From the NCBI RefSeq assembly GCF_010091945.1, contig NZ_WVIE01000004.1, forward strand, positions 124,001 to 188,000: 64,000 bases of DNA. Reading direction: 5' to 3'. The notes beneath the pieces are model-generated. The model was not told the origin of the DNA and did not search any database. It saw nothing but the letters and a program-made list of their open reading frames with translations. The translations under genes and the position numbers were made by a program. This DNA is from Myxacorys almedinensis A (GTDB lineage Bacteria; Cyanobacteriota; Cyanobacteriia; Leptolyngbyales; Leptolyngbyaceae). Each line of letters starts with the position of its first letter. Positions within the stretch are counted from its first letter, which is position 1. Below are positions 18,374 to 26,513 of the stretch, piece after piece.

Positions 18374-18991
18374 AGCGTTGTTAGCCCACTAGAAGATAGT
18401 TTGATGACCAGGATTAGCATCAAAAATAGTGGCAAGGGTGCCGATGCTAACGCACAGTACTCAATTTAATTCACGTTGAAATGTTTGATCAAAAAGAATC
18501 AAACATTAAGTGTTAACACAGAGAAAATCTATTGATTGCCAATAATTTTTCTAAGGCTTAACGAGCTTAGACTACCCAAGATTTACAAAAACCACACAAT
18601 TCAATCTAATACTAAAAATCTTATTTGTTAACTGAAAAAACTGCATTTTCAGCGCAAAAATCTCCGATCTGAAATAGGCGTATTCTGTCGAAGAACGCTC
18701 TTATGTCTGCTTCTGAGAATATTTTCTAATTTAATGGATTGGGTTGCTTTGCATAGGTAAAATCTGATTCAACAAAACTTGAAGGGCAGCTTACCAAATG
18801 CATCGTATACGCAATGTTTAAAAGTGATCAATCGTTTTTAGTTTGTATCCGAGTTAATACTGATCATAAATGCAGACAGAGCCGCGTAGTAGTACTGAAT
18901 TGCCTTGTCTACTGAAGGATGGCGATTGCAAATGTGCAGAGTTTGTTTCACAGTTAAGAGCAGATGCAGTTCTTTGGGTTGAGTACTCCCT
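18374..18991. other. 618-nt AT-rich divergent region upstream of pilM
   Basis: This gap separates the pil operon (minus) from the FAD oxidoreductase (plus). It is AT-rich, poor in HIP1 sites, and holds one strong inverted repeat (listed separately). I saw no ORF, tRNA or repeat copy. Promoters for both sides must lie here, but I could not place them with confidence. Confidence 0.6.
18480..18507. promoter_or_regulatory. Perfect 10-bp inverted repeat upstream of pilM
   Basis: AATGTTTGAT (18480-18489), an 8-nt A-rich spacer, and ATCAAACATT (18498-18507). No T tract follows on either strand, so it looks more like an operator or leader hairpin than a terminator. It lies 107-134 nt before the pilM start. 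Confidence 0.5.
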
Positions 18992-20158
18992 ATGCATGAT
19001 TGGATCGTGATTGGCGCAGGAATTACGGGTGCAGCGCTCGCCTACGAATTAGCCAAGCAACACTTCTCAGTGCTATTAATCGATCAATCAGCGCAGCCCG
19101 AATCGGCAACGCGCTTGAGTTATGGCGGCATCGCCTACTGGTCAGGTACAACTGAGCTAACTACACAACTCTGTGGTGAAGGTCTTGCCATTCATCGTTC
19201 GCTCTGCGCCGAGCTTGATGCCGACACGCAGTTTCGGGAGTTGGATTTACTACTAACGATTTCATCTGACTATGACCCAGACCAAATCGCCACAAATTAT
19301 GCCCAGTTTGCCATTCCTCCCACGCTCCTCACCATCAACGAAGCTTGGGAGCTAGAGCCATTGTTGAATCGAGACGCGATCGCAGGAGCCCTCACCGTCA
19401 ACCACGGGCATATCGAACCTGAAGTGACAACACAAGCCTACTGTCAAGCCTTTCAGCGATTGGGTGGAGACCTAAAAATTGCCCACGTTGCCCACCTTCA
19501 GAAAACGGTCGCTAAAATCACCGGCGTGATTACGCCGACCGAAACATTTTCTGCAAAAAACGTCGCGGTTTGCACAGGAGGCGTGACCCGGCAGTTTCTC
19601 AATGCTGCCAAAATTTCGGTAAACCAATACTTTACCCATGCCGAACTGCTCGAAACGCCGCCCGTTGATCTGCGCTTACGCACCTTGGTGATGCCCGCCG
19701 AAGCGGAGCGCTTTGCTCTAGAAGCCAATGCCACTTGCCCAGATGTGGAGGCACTGTGGGATGTTCCTGGCAACGAACCTGCGCCGGCTATTTTGGACGC
19801 AGGAGCCGTGCAGTTTTTAGACGGCAGGATTCGCATCGGTCAAGTCAGCCGCACTTTGACTGATGCAGCGGCTCAGGTGAATGCCGCTCAAAGCGAAGCA
19901 GTTCTGCGGCAAAAGATTGGTCAGATCTTGCCAAAACTCGGTACGCTTTCGGGAACGTGGCATCACTGTTTGATTGCATTTAGCCGCGATCGCTTACCTC
20001 TAATCGGCGAAATTGAGGGCTATGAAGGGCTTCATCTCTTCTCCGGTTTCAGCAATCCTCTAGCGATCGTGCCTCCCCTCGCCCGCCGATTTGCGGCTCA
20101 CGCCACGGGACAACGCGACCCCCTGCTTGCGCCTCTATCCCCGTCCAGATTTATGTAA
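18992..20158 (+). CDS. FAD-dependent oxidoreductase (DAO family)
   Basis: 388 residues. The N-terminal VIGAGITGAALAYELAKQ is a Rossmann FAD site, followed by LLIDQ at strand 2. The C-terminal LPLIGEIEGYEGLHLFSGFSNPLAIVPPLARR matches the DAO family, which includes glycine oxidase ThiO and related amine oxidases. It would oxidise a small amine or amino acid with oxygen or a quinone; the substrate is unknown. No thiamine genes are nearby, so I do not call it thiO. It converges with the protease gene downstream, separated by a hairpin. Confidence 0.8.
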   Translation: MHDWIVIGAGITGAALAYELAKQHFSVLLIDQSAQPESATRLSYGGIAYWSGTTELTTQLCGEGLAIHRSLCAELDADTQFRELDLLLTISSDYDPDQIATNYAQFAIPPTLLTINEAWELEPLLNRDAIAGALTVNHGHIEPEVTTQAYCQAFQRLGGDLKIAHVAHLQKTVAKITGVITPTETFSAKNVAVCTGGVTRQFLNAAKISVNQYFTHAELLETPPVDLRLRTLVMPAEAERFALEANATCPDVEALWDVPGNEPAPAILDAGAVQFLDGRIRIGQVSRTLTDAAAQVNAAQSEAVLRQKIGQILPKLGTLSGTWHHCLIAFSRDRLPLIGEIEGYEGLHLFSGFSNPLAIVPPLARRFAAHATGQRDPLLAPLSPSRFM

Positions 20159-20251
20159 GGTTTATACAGGGCAGTGCGATCGCGCTAAGATTTGCCCTCA
20201 CCCTTGCATGCTAGAACTATCCCATAACGCAGAGTCTATAGCGCTACAACA

Positions 20252-20287
20252 AAGCCATCCTGCTCAGGGTAAGAGCTAAGATGGCTT
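20252..20287 (-). terminator. Hairpin after the C-terminal processing protease gene
   Basis: AAGCCATC (20252-20259) pairs with GATGGCTT (20280-20287), loop 20 nt. On the minus strand it lies 33 nt past the protease stop and is followed by TGTTGTAG. It also faces the convergent oxidoreductase gene. Position and stem support termination; the T tract is poor. Confidence 0.45.
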
Positions 20288-20319
20288 CTCCGATTTGTGC
20301 TGTTTGCAAACCCAAAGTC

Positions 20320-21615
20320 TTAGCGCAAGCTTTGCTGAGCAGTCGGTTTCACGACGGGTTTTGCCAATGCTGTTTTCTGGATCACAGAGATAGCACGGGC
20401 ATACTGCGGATCTTGCGGTGTCCCAATCAACTTCGGATTAGACGACAAGAACTTTTGCTGCGCGTCCGACAGGTCGATTTTGACATCGGGGGTCACTCCT
20501 GTTTGGCTGATGTCTGTGCCTTTGGGCGTGTAGTAGTGAGCGATCGTGACCGCCAAGCCCGATCCATCCGATAGAGAATGAACCGACTGCACCAGTGCTT
20601 TTCCAAAGGTTTGGCTGCCAATCACGGTAGCGCGTCCATTGTCCTTCAGCGCGCCGGTGACAATTTCACTAGAGCTTGCCGACTGACCATTGACCAGCAC
20701 CGCCAAGGGCAGTTTTGTAAGTGCCGTATTTCGGGCTGTAAATTCTTCGCTGCCTCCCTGACGGTTCACCGTTTTAACGATCGCACCTCGATCCATCCAC
20801 ATCCGGGTGATGTCGATACTTGCTTGCAGTAACCCCCCCGGATTTCCTCGCAAATCAAGCACAAAAGCATCCACTTTCTGAGCGGTCAGATCCTGGATAG
20901 CACGGCGCATTTGATCCGATGCATGACTGCTAAATTCGTTCAAGCGGATGTAGCCAATCCGGCTTTTGCCTTCTTGCTTGAGGCTATAGCGGACGGTCTG
21001 AAGCTCAATTTTGGCTCTCGTGATTGCCAAATCAAAGGCAGAGGCAGCCCGACCGATCTTGAGCGTTACCTTCGTTCCAGCTTCGCCCCGAATTAGGTTG
21101 GAAGCATCTTCTACGGTCATGCCTTTGGTGAGCTTGCCGTTAATGGCTAAGATGCGATCGCCCGACTTGATCCCTCCTTTAAAGGCTGGAGAATTTTCAA
21201 TCGGCTCAACCACGGTCAGTTCTTTGGTCTGCTCATTGAGTTCTAGCCGAATGCCGACGCCAGAGAGTTCGCCGGATGTTTGGTTGCTCAATGCCTCAAA
21301 CTGCTTAGGATCCATGAAGCGACTGTAGGGATCGTTCAGCTTCTTTAGAGCACCCCGTAGCGCGTCATAGGCTTGCTCACGGGAGGTATAGTTTTTACTG
21401 AGCAACTCCTGCCGAACTTGTGACCAGTCATTTTTATTAAACGTTCCATCTACGTACTCACGATTCACAATCTGCCATGCTTCATCAAGTACTGCCTTGG
21501 GGCTATCTTGCAAAGCGGCACGGACTGAGCGACCAGGAGCAAACACAGTGGTGGTAGCTGTGGCGGCGATCACACCACTACAGAAGGCTACTTGGAGAAG
21601 CGAGGGTCGATTCAT
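20320..21615 (-). CDS. C-terminal processing peptidase (S41 family)
   Basis: 431 residues. A signal peptide or signal anchor (VAFCSGVIAATATTTVFAPG) is followed by a CPBP-type helical region, a PDZ domain (VEPIENSPAFKGGIKSGDRILAINGK), and the S41 core. The catalytic serine is in NGQSASSSEIV and the lysine in GSQTFGKALVQ. It is a periplasmic or lumenal Ser/Lys protease. In cyanobacteria one paralog (CtpA) trims the D1 precursor of photosystem II; CtpB and CtpC also exist. The sequence alone does not tell which one this is. It is monocistronic and ends at a hairpin. Confidence 0.9.
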   Translation of the reverse strand: MNRPSLLQVAFCSGVIAATATTTVFAPGRSVRAALQDSPKAVLDEAWQIVNREYVDGTFNKNDWSQVRQELLSKNYTSREQAYDALRGALKKLNDPYSRFMDPKQFEALSNQTSGELSGVGIRLELNEQTKELTVVEPIENSPAFKGGIKSGDRILAINGKLTKGMTVEDASNLIRGEAGTKVTLKIGRAASAFDLAITRAKIELQTVRYSLKQEGKSRIGYIRLNEFSSHASDQMRRAIQDLTAQKVDAFVLDLRGNPGGLLQASIDITRMWMDRGAIVKTVNRQGGSEEFTARNTALTKLPLAVLVNGQSASSSEIVTGALKDNGRATVIGSQTFGKALVQSVHSLSDGSGLAVTIAHYYTPKGTDISQTGVTPDVKIDLSDAQQKFLSSNPKLIGTPQDPQYARAISVIQKTALAKPVVKPTAQQSLR

Positions 21616-22046
21616 TGAGGTGGTGCTGATTTTAAGGTGGACAGCTACATACAGATAGATTCACCCTCGTTCAGCGCATTCAGTAAGCCTAGTCAACGAA
21701 TTTAAAGACCCGACTGCGGCGGCTGAAACCCAGGGCTGCTATATGGTATGACCAGAGAATAGGATAGCCAAAGATACTAAAGGAATGACCCAAGATACTG
21801 AGGGCATGAAGCAGAGGAGACTGCTACTCAACCCCAAGCGTTAGGTACAGAATACACAGGTGACTTGAAGAGATTGTGACAGTTTCAGGACAGTTTATAA
21901 AGTGTCTTTGCTGCAAAAGTAATGTAGCGTAATCTGGGGAAAATCGCACACAGTCGTTACCCTCTTCACAACAATTCCATTCAGTCTGGGCATATTAACC
22001 AGGACAATGCCCAGATTTTGGTTAAGTTTTGTGGTGAGGTTGCCCT
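21616..22046. other. 431-nt divergent region
   Basis: Gap between the protease gene (minus) and the 275-residue protein (plus). It holds a plus-strand promoter candidate and, near 21760-21805, an imperfect two-copy repeat built on CAAAGATACT/CAAGATACT followed by AGG or GAGGGC. No other element was seen. Confidence 0.5.
21874..21901 (+). promoter_or_regulatory. Promoter candidate for the 22047 gene pair
   Basis: TTGTGA (21874-21879), 16-nt spacer, TATAAA (21896-21901). A start near 21908 would leave a 140-nt leader. Inference from hexamers only. Confidence 0.35.
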
Positions 22047-22874
22047 GTGGAATTTAGCATAAAACCGTTGGTTAGACCGTGGATGATGATGGTGGTAGAG
22101 GGTGCGATCGCACTTGCCGCGATCGCGGGGATCATCTCTATGCAACGCACTCAGCTTCAAAAGCCATCCCTCTGGGTGGAAAGCCCGACCCAAGCCGAGC
22201 AGCAAGAATCGATCCGCTTAAGCCTGTTGAGCAAATCGCCTAGTTTCGGCTTCGAGAATTTGATTGCAGATTGGGCGTTTTTGAATTTCCTGCAATATTA
22301 CGGGGATGAAGCCGCGCGATCGCAAGCAGGCTATGGGCTGACCCCAAAATATTTTGACATTGTGACCCAGCGCGATCCCCGCTTTGCAGAGACCTACCTT
22401 TTCTTATCAGGAACCCTATCGCATCAGTTAGGACAGCCCGAACAAGCCCTGACCTTGATGCAGCGAGGGATGGCAGCCCTTTCGCCCCAGATGACACCGA
22501 AAGCGTTCACCGTGTGGCGGTTTGCTGCTCTAGACCAGCTTTTGCTGTTGGGCGATGTGCCAGGGGCGGTGCAGTCGTTAGAAATGGCGGCAGCGTGGAG
22601 TGGTGAAACCGAGGAATATCAAGCCATTGCCCCTGTTTTTCGGGAAACGGCAGCTTTTTTAAAGACCAACCCCGATAGCAAACTCGTCCGCTTTCAAGCC
22701 TGGACGACGGTTTTTGCTCAAGCGGGAGCGATCGGAGATCGCAAAACGCAGGCACGGGCAAGGCAAGAAATTTTAGCACTAGGCGGGATCGAAAAAGCTG
22801 ATGAGCAAGGGCAACCCTTCTTTACGCTGCCAATACCGGCTCAACCTGCGAAGTCAACATCCAAAACTCCTTAA
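22047..22874 (+). CDS. Membrane-anchored cyanobacterial protein with TPR-like helices
   Basis: 275 residues, GTG start with GAGG about 9 nt upstream. An N-terminal membrane segment (VEGAIALAAIAGIIS) is followed by a conserved patch (FENLIADWAFLNFLQYYGD) and helix pairs resembling tetratricopeptide repeats (ETYLFLSGTLSHQLGQPEQALTLMQRG and a weaker one). It reads as a conserved hypothetical of cyanobacteria; no catalytic residues are evident. It overlaps the downstream YdcF-type gene by 74 nt, which suggests translational coupling and a shared role at the cell envelope (inference). Confidence 0.68.
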   Translation: MEFSIKPLVRPWMMMVVEGAIALAAIAGIISMQRTQLQKPSLWVESPTQAEQQESIRLSLLSKSPSFGFENLIADWAFLNFLQYYGDEAARSQAGYGLTPKYFDIVTQRDPRFAETYLFLSGTLSHQLGQPEQALTLMQRGMAALSPQMTPKAFTVWRFAALDQLLLLGDVPGAVQSLEMAAAWSGETEEYQAIAPVFRETAAFLKTNPDSKLVRFQAWTTVFAQAGAIGDRKTQARARQEILALGGIEKADEQGQPFFTLPIPAQPAKSTSKTP

Positions 22875-23499
22875 ACGCCTCTTCGGGCTGCTCGCGGGAT
22901 TGCTAATTGGCTGGGTAGTATCGATCTGGCTGTCGCTATGGATAGCGTCTTCATCTCCAGTCGATGCTGTTTTGGTACTAGGAGGCAGCATCCAGCGCGA
23001 AATTGCGGCTGCACAACTGGCAAACGGCTCTCCAACCACGCCAATTCTGATTTCCCAGGGATCAAGCGATCCCTGCATCCGGTCAGTGTTTCAGCAGGCT
23101 CACGCTCCAGTAGACCAGGTGTGGCTTGAGAAATGCGCCCGTTCGACGTTTGATAACGTTTGCTTTAGCCTGCCAACGCTGCGATCGTGGAAAGTTCACC
23201 ATGTGAAGTTGATCACTTCCGAGAGCCACCTTCCACGGGCGGTTTGGCTGGCACAAATTGTGTTAGGAGCACATCGGATTTGGGTGGAGCCAGCGATCGT
23301 GGCAGAGCCAGGGGTTCCCGGCAATCGAGAATTTGGCTGGAAGACTGGATTAGATGTGGCTCGGAGCTTGGTTTGGGCGGGGATGAGCCAGGTTTACTCA
23401 CCAAGATGCTCGAATATGGTGCGCCTCAACGAGGTTGATTTGACGGCTTGGGCAAGACAAGGATTTAGCTGTGAGCGGCGCGGTATTCCTCGGATCTAG
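22801..23499 (+). CDS. YdcF/SanA family (DUF218) membrane protein
   Basis: 232 residues. A helix (LLAGLLIGWVVSIWLSLWIA) anchors the protein; the DUF218 core follows with VDAVLVLGGSIQREIAAA, PTTPILISQGSSD, CARSTFDNVCF and VKLITSESHLPRAVWLAQ. These match the strand/loop pattern of YdcF and SanA, linked in other bacteria to envelope integrity. Start choice: the ATG at 22801 gives a 74-nt overlap with the preceding gene in another frame. Homology starts only near the helix, so a downstream non-ATG start is possible. Confidence 0.78.
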   Translation: MSKGNPSLRCQYRLNLRSQHPKLLKRLFGLLAGLLIGWVVSIWLSLWIASSSPVDAVLVLGGSIQREIAAAQLANGSPTTPILISQGSSDPCIRSVFQQAHAPVDQVWLEKCARSTFDNVCFSLPTLRSWKVHHVKLITSESHLPRAVWLAQIVLGAHRIWVEPAIVAEPGVPGNREFGWKTGLDVARSLVWAGMSQVYSPRCSNMVRLNEVDLTAWARQGFSCERRGIPRI

Positions 23500-23564
23500 A
23501 CGCTTAAACGTTTAATAAAACGTGGCTTTGACAGAGTTCTTTCGCTGCGATCGCACCTCCAGGA

Positions 23565-23600
23565 AGCCCCGCACAACAAAGCAGATAATCTACATCGAAC
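23565..23600 (-). repeat. 36-bp dispersed repeat, copy 2
   Basis: This matches 1052-1087 at 32 of 36 positions. Here the repeat contains the stop codon and the last codons (R-S-M-stop) of the fructosamine-kinase-like gene, while copy 1 lies just past a stop codon. Orientation relative to the gene is the same in both. Confidence 0.8.
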
Positions 23601-24468
23601 GCACATTTAATAAAAGTTGCCCAATCATGCGATCGGCTTGAGCGGCGTAGCCCCCACCAAACAAGTTGAAATGATTCAAAACATGGTAGAGGTTGTAGAG
23701 AACTTTTCGCTGCGAATAACCGGTGTTAACTGGGAAAACCGCGTTGTAGCCCTGGTAAAACGCAGGCGGAAACCCACCAAATAACTCAGTCATGGCGAGA
23801 TCTACCTCGCGATCGCCCCAGTAGGTTGCCGGATCAAAAATCACGGGTTGACCAGAGGTTGTGACTGCCGCATTGCCTGACCACAAATCGCCATGCACCA
23901 AGGAGGGTTTCGGCGCGTGACCGGCAAGCAGTTCTGGAACGGCAGCTAGTAAGCGATCGCAGTTGGGAAACCGCCCTCCTCGCTGTTGGGCAAGCTGCAA
24001 CTGATAACCGATCCGATGGTGGGTAAAAAACTCGCTCCAACTCAAAGTCCAGGGATTGTGCTGAGGCGTAGACCCGATCGTGTTGTTTCGCTCCCATCCA
24101 AACGCCGTGGCTTTTTGAACGTGATGAAGCCTGCCCAGTTGCCGACCCATTTCCTCCCAAGCAGGGCTGCTAGCCTGACCAAGCTCTAACCAGGTTTGCA
24201 CCAGGTAAGACGAGTCTTCTGCTACTCCCCAACAAATCGGTTGAGGTACTAAAATCGCGTTTGCCTCTCTCAGGTGCTGCAACCCAAGCGCTTCTGCCTC
24301 AAACATGGCAAGCTGATCGGCGCGGTTCAGCTTGATAAAAAATGTGCGATCGCCGTCTGACACGCGGTAGCCTTGGTTGATGCATCCGCCACCAACAGCC
24401 CTGCGATCGCGGCTCTCGAAGGGCTGGGCGATCGCCTGGGAAATTTGGGTGTCGATAGAAGACCACAT
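23590..24468 (-). CDS. Fructosamine kinase family protein
   Basis: 292 residues with the aminoglycoside-phosphotransferase/FN3K fold. Seen: GGGCINQGYRVSDGDRTFFIKLN (nucleotide-binding hairpin and lysine), LVHGDLWSGNAAV (catalytic loop with Asp), and FDPATYWGDREVDLAMTELFGGF (metal-binding DPA motif and the FN3K signature). Members phosphorylate ketoamines such as fructosamine or ribulosamine on proteins, starting deglycation. It starts 7 nt after the M16 peptidase stop and is likely cotranscribed with it. The final codons derive from the 36-bp repeat. Confidence 0.88.
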   Translation of the reverse strand: MWSSIDTQISQAIAQPFESRDRRAVGGGCINQGYRVSDGDRTFFIKLNRADQLAMFEAEALGLQHLREANAILVPQPICWGVAEDSSYLVQTWLELGQASSPAWEEMGRQLGRLHHVQKATAFGWERNNTIGSTPQHNPWTLSWSEFFTHHRIGYQLQLAQQRGGRFPNCDRLLAAVPELLAGHAPKPSLVHGDLWSGNAAVTTSGQPVIFDPATYWGDREVDLAMTELFGGFPPAFYQGYNAVFPVNTGYSQRKVLYNLYHVLNHFNLFGGGYAAQADRMIGQLLLNVRSM

Positions 24469-24475
24469 AAGACAG

Positions 24476-25807
24476 TTATGATTCGCCAGGTTTAATCACG
24501 ACGATGCCGTAAGCGTTGGTCGGCAGGTAGGTCTGGGCGGCGGTTTGTAGAGCCGAGGCAGACAGCGACTGAATGGCAGCCGAATAGTTGAAGGCAGGTT
24601 CTAAACCCCCGACCAGGGTTTGGTAGTAGCCGTAGAGTCCAGCGCGATCGCTCGGCGTTTCGTTGCCAAACGTGAAATGGTTGGCAACTTGAGTTTGAAC
24701 GCGAGCCATCTCTGACTCTGTAACGCGACCGGATTGGAGATGTTGGATATGAGCTACGATCGCCGCTTCGACTGCCTCAACATGCTCGACCGGTAGTTGC
24801 GCCGAAACCGCAAACACGCCTTGATGTAAGTAGGTCAGGTTGCTGGCTGACACACTAGAAACCAATCCCCGCTCTTCGCGTAAATCTTTGACCAATCGCG
24901 CCGTTCTGCCCTGCCCCAACACACTCGTCAACACATCTAGCTCGTACGTGTTCTGTATATCCGTTAAGCCCGGAACCCGCCAGAGCATCATCAGCCTAGC
25001 TTGCTTGAGAGCCGGATCGACGTATTCTTGGCGGACGATGTGCGTGAAAGGAGATTCGGCAGCAGAACCGGCAAGGTTGGGGAGCCGGTCGGGAACAGGA
25101 TGAGACGAGGCAGGCAAGAGTTGGGTTACGCTCTCTTCGATGATGTGGATCAAGCGATCGACGGGAAGATTGCCTACTGCTACTGCTGTCATCGATGCAG
25201 GACGATACCACGTCGAGTGAAAATCTCGCATCTGTTGCGGTACAAGCTGCTCGATCACCGAGGTGGGTCCTAAAACTTGGCGGCGATAGGGCAGTGTCTC
25301 GAAGGTTAGTTCTGCCATGCGCTGATAGCTGCGGCGACGCGGATTGTCTTCAGAGCGACGAATTTCTTCTAAAACGACAAACCGTTCGCGCTCAAAGCCT
25401 TCGTCTGGAATGCTGGCATTGAGCAAAACATCAAGCTGAAGCGGCGCTAACTCAGCAAAATCTTTGGGAGCGGTTGTGATGTAGTAGTGAGTGTAGTCTT
25501 GGCTGGTCGCCGCATTGGTGACTGCGCCCCGTTGCTCGATCTGTTGCTCAAATTCGCCGCTCTTGAGCCGCTGGGTTCCTTTAAAGATCATGTGTTCTAA
25601 AAAGTGAGCCATGCCGTTGATCGCGTTAGGCTCGATCGCAGAGCCAACATTGAGCCACACATTTAAATTGACCGCATCGACGGGAATCTGTTCAGCAATG
25701 ATCGTTAAACCATTGGGTAAGCGATGAACGGTAGGCGAATTGAGTTTCGGAGATTTGATGAGAATCGAAGTCATATCCCGTCCAGAATTGGCAAGTGCTT
25801 CATCCAT
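24476..25807 (-). CDS. M16 family zinc peptidase
   Basis: 443 residues. The inverted zinc site HFLEH is near residue 88 (GMAHFLEHMIFKGTQ), with the third ligand in the downstream Glu-rich helix. The C-terminal half is the inactive partner-like domain with the R/Y pair near the end (TPSDRAGLYGYYQ). The length fits a single-unit processing peptidase of the PqqF/YmxG group. I keep the ATG at 25807 because GGAG lies 5 nt upstream; an ATG 11 codons later is also possible. Cyanobacteria often have two adjacent M16 genes; only one is here. Confidence 0.87.
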   Translation of the reverse strand: MDEALANSGRDMTSILIKSPKLNSPTVHRLPNGLTIIAEQIPVDAVNLNVWLNVGSAIEPNAINGMAHFLEHMIFKGTQRLKSGEFEQQIEQRGAVTNAATSQDYTHYYITTAPKDFAELAPLQLDVLLNASIPDEGFERERFVVLEEIRRSEDNPRRRSYQRMAELTFETLPYRRQVLGPTSVIEQLVPQQMRDFHSTWYRPASMTAVAVGNLPVDRLIHIIEESVTQLLPASSHPVPDRLPNLAGSAAESPFTHIVRQEYVDPALKQARLMMLWRVPGLTDIQNTYELDVLTSVLGQGRTARLVKDLREERGLVSSVSASNLTYLHQGVFAVSAQLPVEHVEAVEAAIVAHIQHLQSGRVTESEMARVQTQVANHFTFGNETPSDRAGLYGYYQTLVGGLEPAFNYSAAIQSLSASALQTAAQTYLPTNAYGIVVIKPGES

Positions 25808-25947
25808 CTTACTCCGTAGTAAAACTTAAAACTTTGTTGGAGGAGGGGTATTTTCATCCTCTAACTCTGTGAACTCATAGCGACCAAATTCTTGAATAGC
25901 ATGGTAATCATTCGTCTAATCGCTATGACTTGTAATGACTATGACTT

Positions 25948-26478
25948 GTGAGCCATAGCTGCGATCGCATTACTTTTCTGCGGGTCTGTTCTGGCAAGTT
26001 TGAGAAAGCTATGGTGGTGACTCACGTCCGCACGGGCAAAACAATGCGCCTGTCTCATCCTCAGAAACTCTTTGCCCAAGACCGGGAAACAGTTGAGATC
26101 GCATATGCCGGAGACGTAGTGGGGCTGAATAACCCTGGCAGTTTCGTCATTGGCGATCCCGTGTATAGCGGTGCAAAGCTACAATATCCTGACATTCCCT
26201 CTTTCTCTCCTGAACTGTTTGCTTTCCTCAAAAACACCGACCCAACGAAGTACAAGAACTTCAACGAAGGAGTATCGGAGTTGCAAGAAGAAGGTGCGGT
26301 GCAAATTCTTAACTCAACGGATGAGAGTAAGCGCGATCCCATTTTGGCAGCGGTCGGACAGCTTCAATTTGAGGTCGTGCAGTTTCGTCTGGCGCAAGAG
26401 TATGGCGTTGAAACTCGTCTGGAAGTCTTGCCTTATTCCGTCTGCGCTCAAATCCTAGGATTTTGCCATCTATATTAA
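25948..26478 (+). pseudogene. prfC: Internal fragment of peptide chain release factor 3
   Basis: The reading frame (GTG 25948) matches RF3 from about [19 protein letters not shown] through [29 protein letters not shown]3 is a GTPase of about 530 residues that recycles RF1/RF2; this stretch corresponds roughly to residues 330-480. The whole N-terminal GTP-binding domain is absent, and the last 13 or so codons (after LPYSV) do not match RF3. The match begins right at a GCGATCGC octamer. The preserved frame suggests a recent event. A functional prfC must be elsewhere if the cell needs one. I treat it as a pseudogene. Confidence 0.8.
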
Positions 26479-26513
26479 AATTGGGAGTGTTACGGAATGT
26501 AAAATGTGTCGCT

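Noticed and set aside
18992-20158. Calling the oxidoreductase thiO (glycine oxidase)
   Set aside because: The fold fits, but no thiamine gene is nearby and the substrate residues cannot be judged by eye.
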